A DNA stretch of 64,000 nt from Streptomyces gossypii (GCF_025165795.1 NZ_JAJAGO010000011.1:124001-188000), one strand, 5' to 3'; shown: positions 16,639 through 25,054, counted from the first letter of the stretch. The notes: generated from the sequence alone by a model not told the origin. Numbers and translations are program-made.

Positions 16639-17874
16639 ATGCCCACAGCGGCAATCCCCGCCGGAGAGGAAGCCGCCGGCGCCCGCTCGCCGCTGACGGG
16701 ACGGCTTGGGCCTGCCCTGGCCGTCTTCGCCGTGATGGCGGGGATCTTCTCGATCGTCACCACCGAGATCATGCCGATCGGTCTGCTCACCCCGATGGGC
16801 CGCAGTTTCCAGATCTCGGAGGGCACCGCGGGCTGGATGATGACGATTCCGGGGATCGTCGCCGCGATCGCCGCTCCTCTGGTCACCGTCGCCACCGGGC
16901 GGATCGACCGCCGGGCGATGCTGTGCGCGCTGATGGCCCTGCTGGCAGTCGCGGACTTCCTGGCCGCGGCGGCACCGAACTACGCGGTGATGCTCTCCTC
17001 CCGGATCCTGGTCGGGCTCACCATCGGGGGCTTCTGGTCGATCGGCGCCGGTCTCGCCGTACGGCTGGTGCGGGAGGAGTCCGTGGCCAGGGCGACGGCC
17101 GTGATCTTCACCGGTGTGCCGCTGGGCTCCGTGCTCGGCGTGCCTGCGGGCACCTTCCTGGGCCATGTCGTGGGCTGGCGGGCCTCGTTCGCCGTGATGG
17201 GGGCACTGACCGTGGGTGTGCTGATCGCACTGCTGGTGCTGCTTCCCCCGCTGCCCCCGCTTCCGGCCGTGCACCGCACCACGCCGCGCGTGCTGCGCGA
17301 CCTGTTCCGCATCAGTCAGATCCGCATCGGGCTGGCAGCGATATTCCTCGTAGTGATCGCCCACTTCGCCACCTACACCTATGTCGACCCATTCCTGCGG
17401 CAGGTGACCGGGGTCCCCTCAGCGGCGATCGGCGTCCTTCTGCTGGCATACGGGGCCGCCGGCCTCGCCGGGAACCTCCTGGCGGGATCGATGCTCACAC
17501 GCAGCCTGCGCGGCACCTTCATCTGCAGCGCGTCCCTGCTGGCGGGCGCGGCCTGGCTGCTTCCGGCAGCCGGTCGCTGGCAGGTCGGGGCGGTGGGCCT
17601 GCTCCTCCTGTGGGGCCTCGCCTACGGCGCCGTCCCGGTGTGTGCGCAGACCTGGCTCGCCCGCTCGGCTCCGCATGCGCCGGAGGCGGCAACGGTGCTG
17701 TTCACCTCGTCGTTCCAGGCGGCGATCTCCCTCGGGGCACTGCTCGGCGGGGTGGTCGTGGATTCCGCGTCGCTCTCGGCCGTGATGCTCTGGGGCGGCA
17801 CGCTCGCCGCTGCCGCCGTCCTGGTGCTGCGGCTCCTCGGCGGCCCGGGCGGGCTCGGTGGAAGGTCAGACTGA
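16639..17874 (+). CDS. MFS transporter (DHA1 family, NepI/YdhP-like)
   Basis: A 411-residue 12-helix transporter. Typical motifs are GIFSIVTTEIMPIGLL in helix 1, the loop-2 to -3 region VTVATGRIDRRAML and VFTGVPLGSVLGVPAGTFLG in helix 5. NepI/YdhP relatives export purine nucleosides, arabinose or drugs by proton antiport. AGGAG precedes the ATG by seven bases. It follows a paralogous MFS gene in the same direction; the two share the family fold but differ in sequence, so this is not a recent duplication. Confidence 0.87.
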   Translation: MPTAAIPAGEEAAGARSPLTGRLGPALAVFAVMAGIFSIVTTEIMPIGLLTPMGRSFQISEGTAGWMMTIPGIVAAIAAPLVTVATGRIDRRAMLCALMALLAVADFLAAAAPNYAVMLSSRILVGLTIGGFWSIGAGLAVRLVREESVARATAVIFTGVPLGSVLGVPAGTFLGHVVGWRASFAVMGALTVGVLIALLVLLPPLPPLPAVHRTTPRVLRDLFRISQIRIGLAAIFLVVIAHFATYTYVDPFLRQVTGVPSAAIGVLLLAYGAAGLAGNLLAGSMLTRSLRGTFICSASLLAGAAWLLPAAGRWQVGAVGLLLLWGLAYGAVPVCAQTWLARSAPHAPEAATVLFTSSFQAAISLGALLGGVVVDSASLSAVMLWGGTLAAAAVLVLRLLGGPGGLGGRSD

Positions 17875-18001
17875 CGCCGCGTGCGCGACCGAGGGGCGCC
17901 CCGGCCACAGCTTCGCGGTGTGCCGTTGTCTCCTCTGTGGTGTGCTGGAGGAGTCGTCGGGCCACTTCTCAGCGGGGCGGGGTTCTCCTGGGAGGAGCAC
18001 C

Positions 18002-18832
18002 ATGCCGCACATCCACATCGCCGTTCCCACGTCGGCACGGCCCGGAATCCTGCTGCCCCGGCGTGAACTCGCCGTCGCGTGGATCCTGCTGCTTCTGCTT
18101 GCCGTACTGGCATGGGTGCTCACCGTCGTCCAGTCCCGTGGCATGGCGATGGAGCCCGGGACGATGGGTCTGGCGCTGCCGCTCTTCCTGCTTCTCTGGG
18201 TGACCATGATGGTGGCGATGATGTTCCCGTCGGTGGCGCCGGTGGCCATCACCTGGGCGCGTGCCATCGGCCGGAAGTCCTCCGGTGCGGTCCGCGCCAT
18301 GCGCATCACCCAGTTCGCCGGGGGCTACCTGCTCGCCTGGACGGCATTCGGTCTGCTCGCCTACGGCATCCTGTCGGCGGTCGGGCGGCTGGTGGACGGC
18401 TCTCCCGAGGCAGGCCGCTGGATCGGCTCGGCCGCGTTCCTGCTCGCGGGGCTGTACCAGTTGGGGCCGCTGAAGCGCGTCTGCCTTCTGCACTGCCGCA
18501 ACCCGCTCTCGCACTTGATGCGGTACTCACGCTTCCGCCCGTGGGCCCGCGATCTCCGCGTGGGCGCGCACCACGGTCTCTACTGCGTGGGCTGCTGCTG
18601 GGCTCTGATGATCGTCCTCGTGCCGCTCGGCATGATGAACATGGCGGCGATGGCGGGCCTGGCCGCGGTGATCTTTCTGGAGAAGCTGTGGCGGCGCGGC
18701 CCCTTGCTCAGCTGGGCGGTCGGTCTGGCCTTCCTCGTCCTGGGCGCGCTGGCCCCGTTCCAGGACTGGATGCTGCCCGGGCTGCAGATGTCCGAACACA
18801 TGATGAGCCCGGTGACCGACCGACCACGCTGA
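18002..18832 (+). CDS. DUF2182 integral membrane protein
   Basis: A 276-residue polytopic protein with about six or seven membrane segments. Family hallmarks are the helix WVTMMVAMMFPSVAPV with repeated methionines, HHGLYCVGCCWALMI with a His-His and three cysteines, and PLGMMNMAAMAG. The Met/Cys/His content of the membrane core suggests metal handling, which is an inference. GGGAGGAG precedes the ATG at 18002. Its stop lies 18 bp from the stop of the convergent DUF1326 gene. These two domain families often sit together, so a shared function is likely. Confidence 0.85.
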   Translation: MPHIHIAVPTSARPGILLPRRELAVAWILLLLLAVLAWVLTVVQSRGMAMEPGTMGLALPLFLLLWVTMMVAMMFPSVAPVAITWARAIGRKSSGAVRAMRITQFAGGYLLAWTAFGLLAYGILSAVGRLVDGSPEAGRWIGSAAFLLAGLYQLGPLKRVCLLHCRNPLSHLMRYSRFRPWARDLRVGAHHGLYCVGCCWALMIVLVPLGMMNMAAMAGLAAVIFLEKLWRRGPLLSWAVGLAFLVLGALAPFQDWMLPGLQMSEHMMSPVTDRPR

Positions 18833-18850
18833 GATCCGGCCGACCGCTCG

Positions 18851-19507
18851 TCAGTCGGGGCCACTCCAATCGAAGGGGAAGTACTTGCTGGACTTGCCGC
18901 TGCGGCTCCACCGGAAGCCGAAGGCGTCGGCCTGGTCGGTGGTGGACCGGCCCCAGGTGGCGATCTGGCCCGGGCCGACCTCGGCACCGGGGGCGTTGTG
19001 GACCTGGACCCGCGCCCCGGCAGGCGTGGTGGGCCCTGTCAGGGCCTCCGCACGGGCGGTGACCCGGCCGGGGACCTCAGCGCGCCACGTCCCCAGGTCC
19101 TCGTCGACCTCGACGATGACCGGCGCGACATCCATGCCCCGTATCTCGGGGCCGAAGACCTCGGTGAACTCCTGCGGCCAGCCGCCTGCCTCACCGCCGA
19201 AGATCGCGCCGAGTGCGGCACGCTGGTGGTCGTCTGCGCGCTCGTCGACGAAGACGGCGGCATACGGGTCCGTGTGCTCACCGGTCCACACGTTCCCGGT
19301 GAAGGACCCGAGCATCAGGACGTTCAGATCGTCGAGCCGGACATCCCCGTACCGTCCCTCGCGTATGTGCCAGGCGAGCACGCCCTGGCAGTCACCCTCG
19401 GACGGGGGCTGGGCGAATGTGCACGGGCAAGGTATGGCGCACTTGCAGGTGTCGAACCAGTCGCCGGCCACGTGCCAGGACGGGTTGCTCTTTGTCTGCT
19501 CAGACAT
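18851..19507 (-). CDS. DUF1326 domain protein
   Basis: A 218-residue cytosolic protein. The N-terminus carries the family signature CKCAIPCPC (residues 22-30) with a further Cys in SEGDCQG, a likely metal site, followed by a beta-rich body. No signal peptide is present. ATG 19507 has GAGGAGG upstream; the open frame continues further but without conserved sequence. It is convergent with the DUF2182 membrane protein gene, its usual genomic partner. The function of the pair is unknown; a metal-related or copper-linked role is only a hypothesis. Confidence 0.85.
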   Translation of the reverse strand: MSEQTKSNPSWHVAGDWFDTCKCAIPCPCTFAQPPSEGDCQGVLAWHIREGRYGDVRLDDLNVLMLGSFTGNVWTGEHTDPYAAVFVDERADDHQRAALGAIFGGEAGGWPQEFTEVFGPEIRGMDVAPVIVEVDEDLGTWRAEVPGRVTARAEALTGPTTPAGARVQVHNAPGAEVGPGQIATWGRSTTDQADAFGFRWSRSGKSSKYFPFDWSGPD

Positions 19508-19626
19508 CTCGCTCCTCCTCTCCCATTCCCTCAAGCGGCGACACTTCCAGAGTGCGCCTCGCCAACGCGAAAGCGAAGTGCTCCCAGGACGAGAAAGGTG
19601 TACGAAGCCCTCCGGGCGGTCCGGCG

Positions 19627-19911
19627 TCAGTCTCCGGAGAGGCCGGACCGGCCCGTTGCCCGGGGGCGGCGCAGGCCGGCGGCCGTCAGGCGGCGCAGCA
19701 ACTCCTTGGCGCCCACCTCCACCGCGCCGTGCCGCACCGCCGCACCGTAGCGCTCGGACGGTACGTCGTAGTGATCGTGGTCGAACGAGCGACGCGGGCA
19801 GCCGATCTCCTCGGCGAAGGCATGCAGTTCCTCGTACGAGGCGTCGCTGACCAGGTGGGACCACATCCGCCCGTGGCCCGGCCAGATCGGCGGATCGATG
19901 TACACCGTCAC
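19627..19911 (-). CDS. DUF4031 domain protein
   Basis: A 94-residue protein starting VTVYIDPPIWPGHGRMWSHLVSD, the DUF4031 opening, with LHAFAEEIGCPRRSFDHDHYDVP. It contains a short HxHxD-like acidic-histidine patch (FDHDHYD) that could bind a metal. The GTG start overlaps the upstream stop codon in a GTGA arrangement, so translation is probably coupled to the preceding gene. The activity of DUF4031 proteins is not established as far as I know. Confidence 0.82.
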   Translation of the reverse strand: MTVYIDPPIWPGHGRMWSHLVSDASYEELHAFAEEIGCPRRSFDHDHYDVPSERYGAAVRHGAVEVGAKELLRRLTAAGLRRPRATGRSGLSGD

Positions 19912-20282
19912 TGCAACCGCCCCAGTGCTCCGACGCGGGCCACGGCCGTCGCCGTCTTCACGCACACCCAGTGCGGGTTCTCACCCAGTTCCGGCTCGAT
20001 CTCCAGTGCGTGCAGGTCCGTGCCGCCGCAGACCGGGCACAGGGGCCAGCGCCCGTACCGTTCCAGCAGGGCGTCCTGGACGTCCTGGGCGACGAGCCCG
20101 TCCACGAAGGAGGCGCCTTCCGGCCACTCGCCGACCCACCACCGCCGGTGTGTGAGCGCCTCCTCCACCAGTGAGACGACGTCCGCCTCGGCGACACCGC
20201 TCGCGCTCAGGTCGGCGAGGATGAGCGCCCGCGCCGCGTGGAGTGCCTGTTCGAGGCTGGGGGCCTTCGGTTGCTGGTCCAT
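19908..20282 (-). CDS. Hypothetical protein with a single zinc-knuckle-like CPVCGG
   Basis: A 124-residue protein (MDQQPKAPSLEQALHAARAL). A helical N-terminal half (EEALTHRRWWVGEWPEGASFVDGL) precedes CPVCGGTDLHALEIEP, half of a treble-clef or zinc-ribbon site, with a lone Cys near the end (WVCVKT) as a possible third ligand. It is the first gene of a two-gene unit with the DUF4031 gene (GTGA overlap). The very long minus-strand open frame that continues upstream through murQ and rpiR is an antisense shadow. The family is not recognised. Confidence 0.7.
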   Translation of the reverse strand: MDQQPKAPSLEQALHAARALILADLSASGVAEADVVSLVEEALTHRRWWVGEWPEGASFVDGLVAQDVQDALLERYGRWPLCPVCGGTDLHALEIEPELGENPHWVCVKTATAVARVGALGRLQ

Positions 20283-20358
20283 AGGTCCATTGGAACAAAG
20301 GTCGGCCGCATACGGGCAGCCGAGCCCGGCCGCAGGAGCAGCAGGGGCGCAGGGGGTC

Positions 20359-20387
20359 TTGACCCAAGGCGGGACTGAAAATATCTT
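20359..20387 (+). promoter_or_regulatory. rpiR promoter, predicted leaderless
   Basis: TTGACC (20359-20364) and TATCTT (20382-20387) are separated by 17 bp. The expected transcription start, seven bases after the -10, falls on the G of the GTG start codon at 20394, and no ribosome-binding site exists upstream. A short inverted repeat, GGGTC-TT-GACCC, overlaps the -35. Confidence 0.6.
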
Positions 20388-20417
20388 CCTTCTGTGGCCA
20401 ATACTCTGAAGGAAGAT
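20383..20417. promoter_or_regulatory. Inverted-repeat operator spanning the rpiR start codon
   Basis: Ten-base perfect arms ATCTTCCTTC (20383-20392) and GAAGGAAGAT (20408-20417) are separated by 15 bp, with further symmetry outside (GAAA/TTTC). The left arm lies inside the -10 and start region, the right arm inside codons 5-8. RpiR/MurR proteins bind such repeats and are released by phosphosugars, so autoregulation is likely. That is an inference from position. Confidence 0.6.
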
Positions 20418-21350
20418 TTCACCAGACGCGCCGGTGCCCCTCCCCGCCCCACTGCCGCGGGTCCTCCAGGGCCGCCCGGCCCTGCCGCCCTGGCGGCGAA
20501 GGTGCGCACCATGGCGCCCTCCATGACGCGTTCGATGCAGCGCGTCGCCGAGACCGTGGCGCACGACCCGGCCGGCTGTGCGCGGCTGACGGTCACCGGC
20601 CTCGCGGAGCGTACGGGCACCAGTGAGGCCACCGTCGTGCGGACTTCGCGGCTGCTCGGCTACCCGGGCTACCGGGACCTGCGGCTCGCGCTCGCCGGGC
20701 TGGCCGCCCAGCAGGAGTCCGGCGCCGCGCCGTCCGTCACCGCCGACATCGCACTCGACGACCCGATATCCGAGGTGGTCGCCAAGCTCGCGCACGACGA
20801 GCGGCAGACCCTCGCCGACACCGCGACCGCGCTGGACACCGCTCAGGTCGAGGCCTCCGTCACGGCCCTGGCCGGCGCCCGCAGGGTCGACCTCTACGGC
20901 GTCGGCGCGTCCTCCCTCGTCGCCCAGGACCTCGCGCAGAAACTCCTCCGCATCGGTCTGATCGCACACGCACACGCCGACCCGCATCTCGCCGTCACCA
21001 ACGCCGTCCAGCTGCGTGCCGGTGACGTGGCGCTCGCGATCACCCACTCCGGCCGTACGGTCGACGTGATAGAGCCCCTGCGCGTCGCGTTCGGGCACGG
21101 GGCGACCACGATCGCCGTCACCGGGCGGCCGGACGGAGAGATCGCGCAGTACGCCGACCACGTGCTGACCACCTCCACGGCCCGCGAGAGCGAGCTGCGG
21201 CCCGCGGCGATGTCGAGCCGCACCAGTCAGCTGCTCGTCGTCGACTGCCTCTTCATCGGCGTCGCCCAGCGGACGTACGAGACGGCCGCACCGGCGCTGT
21301 CCGCCTCCTACGAGGCGCTCGCGCACCGCCACTCGCCCCGGCCACGCTGA
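20394..21350 (+). CDS. MurR/RpiR-family transcriptional regulator of MurNAc recycling
   Basis: A 318-residue regulator. An N-terminal RpiR helix-turn-helix (about 50-110, with SEATVVRTSRLLGYPGYRDLR) is joined to a C-terminal SIS sugar-isomerase domain that senses phosphosugars (DLYGVGASSLVAQDLAQKL, AITHSGRTVDVIEPLRVA). The gene lies 111 bp before murQ in the same direction, so it probably controls that gene and itself, with MurNAc-6-phosphate or a derivative as effector. GTG 20394 is used because the predicted transcript begins there; conserved sequence begins around residue 30. Confidence 0.88.
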   Translation: MANTLKEDFTRRAGAPPRPTAAGPPGPPGPAALAAKVRTMAPSMTRSMQRVAETVAHDPAGCARLTVTGLAERTGTSEATVVRTSRLLGYPGYRDLRLALAGLAAQQESGAAPSVTADIALDDPISEVVAKLAHDERQTLADTATALDTAQVEASVTALAGARRVDLYGVGASSLVAQDLAQKLLRIGLIAHAHADPHLAVTNAVQLRAGDVALAITHSGRTVDVIEPLRVAFGHGATTIAVTGRPDGEIAQYADHVLTTSTARESELRPAAMSSRTSQLLVVDCLFIGVAQRTYETAAPALSASYEALAHRHSPRPR

Positions 21351-21461
21351 CGGCGGCGGGCACGCACTCACCCGGTCCCGCTGCTGCGGCCACCGGCTGC
21401 ACCCGTCTGCCCGCCGGCGCCTCCACCACACCCGCCCCATCAGAAAGAGCCGTACGTCGCT

Positions 21462-22403
21462 ATGACCGACACCGCTGACTCCCCGTACAGCGAGCTGCGC
21501 GCCGAACTGGACACCCTCACCACCGAGGCGTTCCGCAGCGAGCTGTCCGAGATCGACCGGCTGCCGACGCTGGAGATCGCCAAGCTCATGAACGGCGAGG
21601 ACGCCACCGTCCCCGCCGCCGTCGCCGCCCAACTGCCCCGGATCGCGGCCGCAATCGACGGCACCGCGGAGCGGATGGCCCGTGGCGGACGCCTCATCTA
21701 CGCGGGCGCCGGGACCGCCGGGCGGATGGGTGTCCTGGACGCGAGCGAGTGCCCGCCGACCTTCAACACCGACCCGGTCGAGGTGATGGGCCTGATCGCG
21801 GGCGGCCCCTCCGCCATGATCAAGGCCGTGGAGGGCGCCGAGGACAGCAAGGAACTGGCCGCCGCCGATCTGGACGCGCTGAGCGTCGGGGCCGAGGACA
21901 CCGTCGTCGGCATCTCCGCCTCCGGCCGCACCCCGTACGCGGTCGGCGCCGTCGAGCACGCCCGCTCGCGCGGGGCGCTCACCATCGGCCTGTCGTGCAA
22001 CGCGCACTCCGTGCTGGCCGCCGCCGCCGAACACGGCATCGAGGTCGTCGTCGGCCCGGAGCTGCTGACCGGCTCCACCCGGCTCAAGGCGGGCACCGCG
22101 CAGAAGCTCGTCCTGAACATGCTCTCGACCCTGACCATGATCCGGCTGGGCAAGACCTACGGGAATCTGATGGTGGACGTCCGCGCCTCCAACGAGAAGC
22201 TGCGCGCCCGCTCCCGCCGCATCGTGGCGCTGGCGACGGGCGCCTCGGACGCGGAGATCGAGGCGGCGCTCGCGGCCACCGACGGCGAGGTCAAGAACGC
22301 GATCCTGACCCTCCTCGGTCAGGTGGACGGCCCGACCGCGGCCCGGCTGCTCGCCGAGAAGCACGGACACCTCCGCGAGGCGCTGCACTCCGCCAAGGGC
22401 TGA
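21462..22403 (+). CDS. murQ: N-acetylmuramic acid 6-phosphate etherase
   Basis: A 313-residue SIS-domain lyase that removes the lactyl ether from MurNAc-6-phosphate, giving GlcNAc-6-phosphate for peptidoglycan recycling. The diagnostic stretch GAGTAGRMGVLDASECPPTF is intact, as are ISASGRTPYAVGA and TGSTRLKAGTAQKL. The length is normal for MurQ. Its product would feed NagA, encoded about 12 kb away in this window. It is downstream of its probable RpiR-type regulator. AGAAAGAG lies upstream of the ATG. Confidence 0.95.
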   Translation: MTDTADSPYSELRAELDTLTTEAFRSELSEIDRLPTLEIAKLMNGEDATVPAAVAAQLPRIAAAIDGTAERMARGGRLIYAGAGTAGRMGVLDASECPPTFNTDPVEVMGLIAGGPSAMIKAVEGAEDSKELAAADLDALSVGAEDTVVGISASGRTPYAVGAVEHARSRGALTIGLSCNAHSVLAAAAEHGIEVVVGPELLTGSTRLKAGTAQKLVLNMLSTLTMIRLGKTYGNLMVDVRASNEKLRARSRRIVALATGASDAEIEAALAATDGEVKNAILTLLGQVDGPTAARLLAEKHGHLREALHSAKG

Positions 22404-22475
22404 GACCAAGAACTGAGACCAAGGACTGACCGGCGTAGGCGCGGGGCACGCGAAGCGGACAAGGGCGCGTGCACG

Positions 22476-22517
22476 GGGGCGGCCTCACTCCTTCGGGTGA
22501 AGAGACGGGGCCGCCCC
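22476..22517. terminator. Cruciform terminator between murQ and the secreted-protein gene
   Basis: GGGGCGGCC (22476-22484) pairs with GGCCGCCCC (22509-22517). The loop contains a second small stem, TCAC/GTGA. It sits between two convergent genes and should act in both directions. Confidence 0.65.
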
Positions 22518-22540
22518 GATGCCACACGACTGGCGGTGCG

Positions 22541-22984
22541 TCAGCGCACGGTGATCTGGATCGTCTTCGAGATCGCGGTGCCCCGCTCACCCGTCACGAT
22601 GCGCAGCTCGTTCTTTCCCTTCATCCCCAGCTTCACCCGCAGGCTGTACGAGCCGTCTCGGTTGACGGTCGTCTCGGCGGGCAGGAACTTCCACTCCCCG
22701 GACCGCTTCTGCTGAAGCAGCACGGTGTAGCCGGGCTTGACCCCCTGGGTCTTGCCTGTGATGCGGAACTGCTGCCATGCCCTGACGGTGGTGACGTCGG
22801 CGTGCGCGGTGAGCGACTCGACCGCGGGAGCGGCGGCCTCGGCGGGAGTGCCGACCGCCGCGTCCTCGCGGGGCGCGGGCTCACCGGCGACGGCTGTGCC
22901 AGCGACGGCCACGGCGCCCGCGCCCAGCAGGCTCAGGGCGAGCAGCGGGGCGACGAGGCGGCGGGAGATGAGGGTTCGGTTCAT
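22541..22984 (-). CDS. Small secreted protein of unknown function
   Basis: A 147-residue protein with a Sec signal peptide (MNRTLISRRLVAPLLALSLL, then AVAVAGTAVAG) and probable cleavage after Ala-Gly near residue 34. The mature part is an immunoglobulin-like or beta-sandwich domain of about 85 residues with alternating polar strands (WQQFRITGKTQ, YTVLLQQKRSGEWKFLP, SYSLRVKLGMKGKNELRIV, TISKTIQITV). AGGAAG lies six bases before ATG 22984. I recognise no enzyme motif; it may bind wall or matrix polymers. It is downstream of groEL2 on the same strand but behind that gene's terminator. Confidence 0.75.
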   Translation of the reverse strand: MNRTLISRRLVAPLLALSLLGAGAVAVAGTAVAGEPAPREDAAVGTPAEAAAPAVESLTAHADVTTVRAWQQFRITGKTQGVKPGYTVLLQQKRSGEWKFLPAETTVNRDGSYSLRVKLGMKGKNELRIVTGERGTAISKTIQITVR

Positions 22985-23136
22985 TGGTGCTTCCTGTTCT
23001 GGGGAACGAATATGTTGATCACAGAAAACAGGAAGACGGGGTTCCGTTTCTTCGGCCGAACGGTCATTCTTTCCTCGCATGGGCCAACCGCCGCACGGAG
23101 TCCCTGGCATGGACGACCGCCGCGCATACCCGCGCA

Positions 23137-23176
23137 CGCCGAAGGGCGGCCCCCCGGCTGGGAGCCGCCCTCGGCG
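23137..23176 (-). terminator. groEL2 terminator
   Basis: A 13-bp stem with one bulged A: CGCCGA and GGGCGGC pair with GCCGCCC and TCGGCG around a 13-base loop, beginning 34 bp after the groEL2 stop on the minus strand. Confidence 0.7.
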
Positions 23177-23209
23177 TGTGCGTACAGCGGAACCGCTGAT
23201 CCCGGGGGA

Positions 23210-24838
23210 TCAGAAGCCCATGTCGCCGCCCATGCCACCGGTCGGGTCCGCGGCGCCGGCCGCGGCCTTCTCCGGCTTGTCGGCGATGACTGCCTCGGTG
23301 GTGAGGAAGAGCGCCGCGATGGAGGCGGCGTTCTGCAGCGCGGAGCGCGTGACCTTGGCCGGGTCGTTGATGCCCTCGGCCAGCATGTCGACGTATTCAC
23401 CCGTCGCGGCGTTGAGGCCGTGGCCCGGGGTCAGGTTGCGCACCTTCTCCGTCACCACGCCGCCCTCGAGACCGGCGTTGATCGCGATCTGCTTGAGCGG
23501 AGCCTCCAGCGCGAGCTTGACGGCCTGAGCGCCGGTGGCCTCGTCGCCCTCCAGCTCCAGCTTGTCGAAGACGGTGCCCGCCTGGATGAGGGCCACGCCA
23601 CCACCGGCGACGATGCCCTCTTCGACGGCGGCCTTGGCGTTGCGCACCGCGTCCTCGATGCGGTGCTTGCGCTCCTTGAGCTCCACCTCGGTGGCGGCGC
23701 CGGCCTTGATGACGGCGACGCCGCCGGCCAGCTTCGCGAGACGCTCCTGGAGCTTCTCGCGGTCGTAGTCCGAGTCGGAGTTGTCGATCTCGGCACGGAT
23801 CTGGCTGACCCGCCCCTGGACCTGCTCGGTGTCGCCCGAGCCGTCCACGATCGTCGTCTCGTCCTTGGTGATGACGACCTTGCGGGCGCGGCCGAGCAGC
23901 TCCAGCCCGGCGTTCTCCAGCTTGAGGCCGACCTCCTCGGAGATGACCTGGCCACCGGTGAGGATGGCGATGTCGCCGAGCATGGCCTTGCGACGGTCAC
24001 CAAAGCCGGGGGCCTTGACGGCGACCGACTTGAAGGTGCCGCGGATCTTGTTGACGACGAGCGTGGAGAGCGCCTCGCCCTCGACGTCCTCCGAGATGAT
24101 CAGCAGCGGCTTGCCGGACTGCATGACCTTCTCCAGCAGCGGAAGGAGGTCCTTCACGTTGCTGATCTTGGAGTTGACGATGAGGATGTACGGGTCCTCG
24201 AGCTCCGCCTCCATCCGCTCCATGTCGGTGGCGAAGTAGGCCGAGATGTAGCCCTTGTCGAAGCGCATGCCCTCGGTGAGCTCGAGTTCGAGCCCGAAGG
24301 TCTGCGACTCCTCGACCGTGATGACGCCTTCCTTGCCGACCTTGTCCATCGCCTCGGCGATGAGCTCGCCGATCTGGGGGTCGCCGGCGGAGATGGAGGC
24401 GGTGGAGGCGATCTGCTCCTTCGTCTCCACATCCTTCGCCTGCTCCAGCAGGGCGGCGGAGACGGCCTCGACGGCCTTCTCGATGCCGCGCTTCAGCGCC
24501 ATCGGGTTGGCGCCGGCCGCGACGTTGCGCAGGCCTTCCTTGACGAGCGCCTGGGCCAGGACGGTCGCGGTCGTCGTGCCGTCACCGGCTACGTCGTCCG
24601 TCTTCTTGGCGACCTCCTTGACCAGCTCGGCGCCGATCTTCTCGTAGGAGTCCTCGAGCTCGATCTCCTTGGCGATGGAGACACCGTCGTTGGTGATCGT
24701 GGGCGCGCCCCACTTCTTCTCCAGCACGACGTTCCGGCCCTTGGGGCCGAGCGTGACCTTGACAGCGTCGGCGAGCTGGTTCATCCCGCGCTCAAGGCCG
24801 CGACGCGCCTCCTCGTTGAACGCGATGATCTTGGCCAT
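23210..24838 (-). CDS. groEL: 60-kDa chaperonin GroEL2
   Basis: A 542-residue group I chaperonin with all signature regions: KVTLGPKGRNVVLEKKWG near the start, VAGDGTTTATVLAQALV, ITKDETTIVDG and AAVEEGIVAGGGVAL. The C-terminus ends in the Gly/Met tail GGMGGDMGF. There is no groES next to it, which marks the second, stand-alone groEL copy typical of streptomycetes. It folds proteins in the cytosol, normally with GroES encoded elsewhere. A CIRCE array about 150-215 bp upstream indicates HrcA heat-shock repression. Confidence 0.97.
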   Translation of the reverse strand: MAKIIAFNEEARRGLERGMNQLADAVKVTLGPKGRNVVLEKKWGAPTITNDGVSIAKEIELEDSYEKIGAELVKEVAKKTDDVAGDGTTTATVLAQALVKEGLRNVAAGANPMALKRGIEKAVEAVSAALLEQAKDVETKEQIASTASISAGDPQIGELIAEAMDKVGKEGVITVEESQTFGLELELTEGMRFDKGYISAYFATDMERMEAELEDPYILIVNSKISNVKDLLPLLEKVMQSGKPLLIISEDVEGEALSTLVVNKIRGTFKSVAVKAPGFGDRRKAMLGDIAILTGGQVISEEVGLKLENAGLELLGRARKVVITKDETTIVDGSGDTEQVQGRVSQIRAEIDNSDSDYDREKLQERLAKLAGGVAVIKAGAATEVELKERKHRIEDAVRNAKAAVEEGIVAGGGVALIQAGTVFDKLELEGDEATGAQAVKLALEAPLKQIAINAGLEGGVVTEKVRNLTPGHGLNAATGEYVDMLAEGINDPAKVTRSALQNAASIAALFLTTEAVIADKPEKAAAGAADPTGGMGGDMGF

Positions 24839-24991
24839 GTGAAGTGGTCCTCCCGGACGTCGGGGATCCCCCCAGCACAGAGTGTCGGGGGGCGGATTTC
24901 TCCGGACCGCGCTGGCGCCCGCGACGGACGGCCTCCTCGCCGGGTGGTTCCTTGCTCCACCCAGTCCGCAGACCTCACCGAACCGGTCCTT

Positions 24992-25054
24992 CTGTCACTC
25001 TCACTGTCAGAGTGCTAACGCTAATGATTAGCACTCGACCCCCTCGAGTGCAAG
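24992..25054. promoter_or_regulatory. CIRCE array: four alternating half-sites
   Basis: Half-sites occur every 18 bp with 9-bp spacers: CTGTCACTC (degenerate, 24992-25000), GAGTGCTAA (25010-25018), TTAGCACTC (25028-25036) and GAGTGCAAG (25046-25054). Two of the pairs are in the CIRCE order TTAGCACTC-N9-GAGTGCTAA, with 3 and 2 mismatches. HrcA binding and heat-shock control of groEL2 follow from established knowledge of CIRCE. Confidence 0.85.
25025..25053 (-). promoter_or_regulatory. groEL2 promoter within CIRCE
   Basis: On the minus strand, TTGCAC (25053-25048) and TAATCA (25030-25025) are spaced by 17 bp. Both hexamers lie within CIRCE half-sites, so bound HrcA would block RNA polymerase. 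Confidence 0.6.

Noticed and set aside
15183..17874. A recent duplication of the two adjacent MFS genes
   Set aside because: They share only the general fold; motifs place them in different DHA1 subgroups.
19908..22409. An 833-codon open frame on the minus strand covering rpiR and murQ
   Set aside because: It is antisense to two well-supported genes and low in recognisable domains. Only its last 124 codons, from ATG 20282, are kept as a gene.
22469..25018. An 849-codon plus-strand open frame opposite groEL2
   Set aside because: GroEL2 on the minus strand is unmistakable and the plus frame has no domain.
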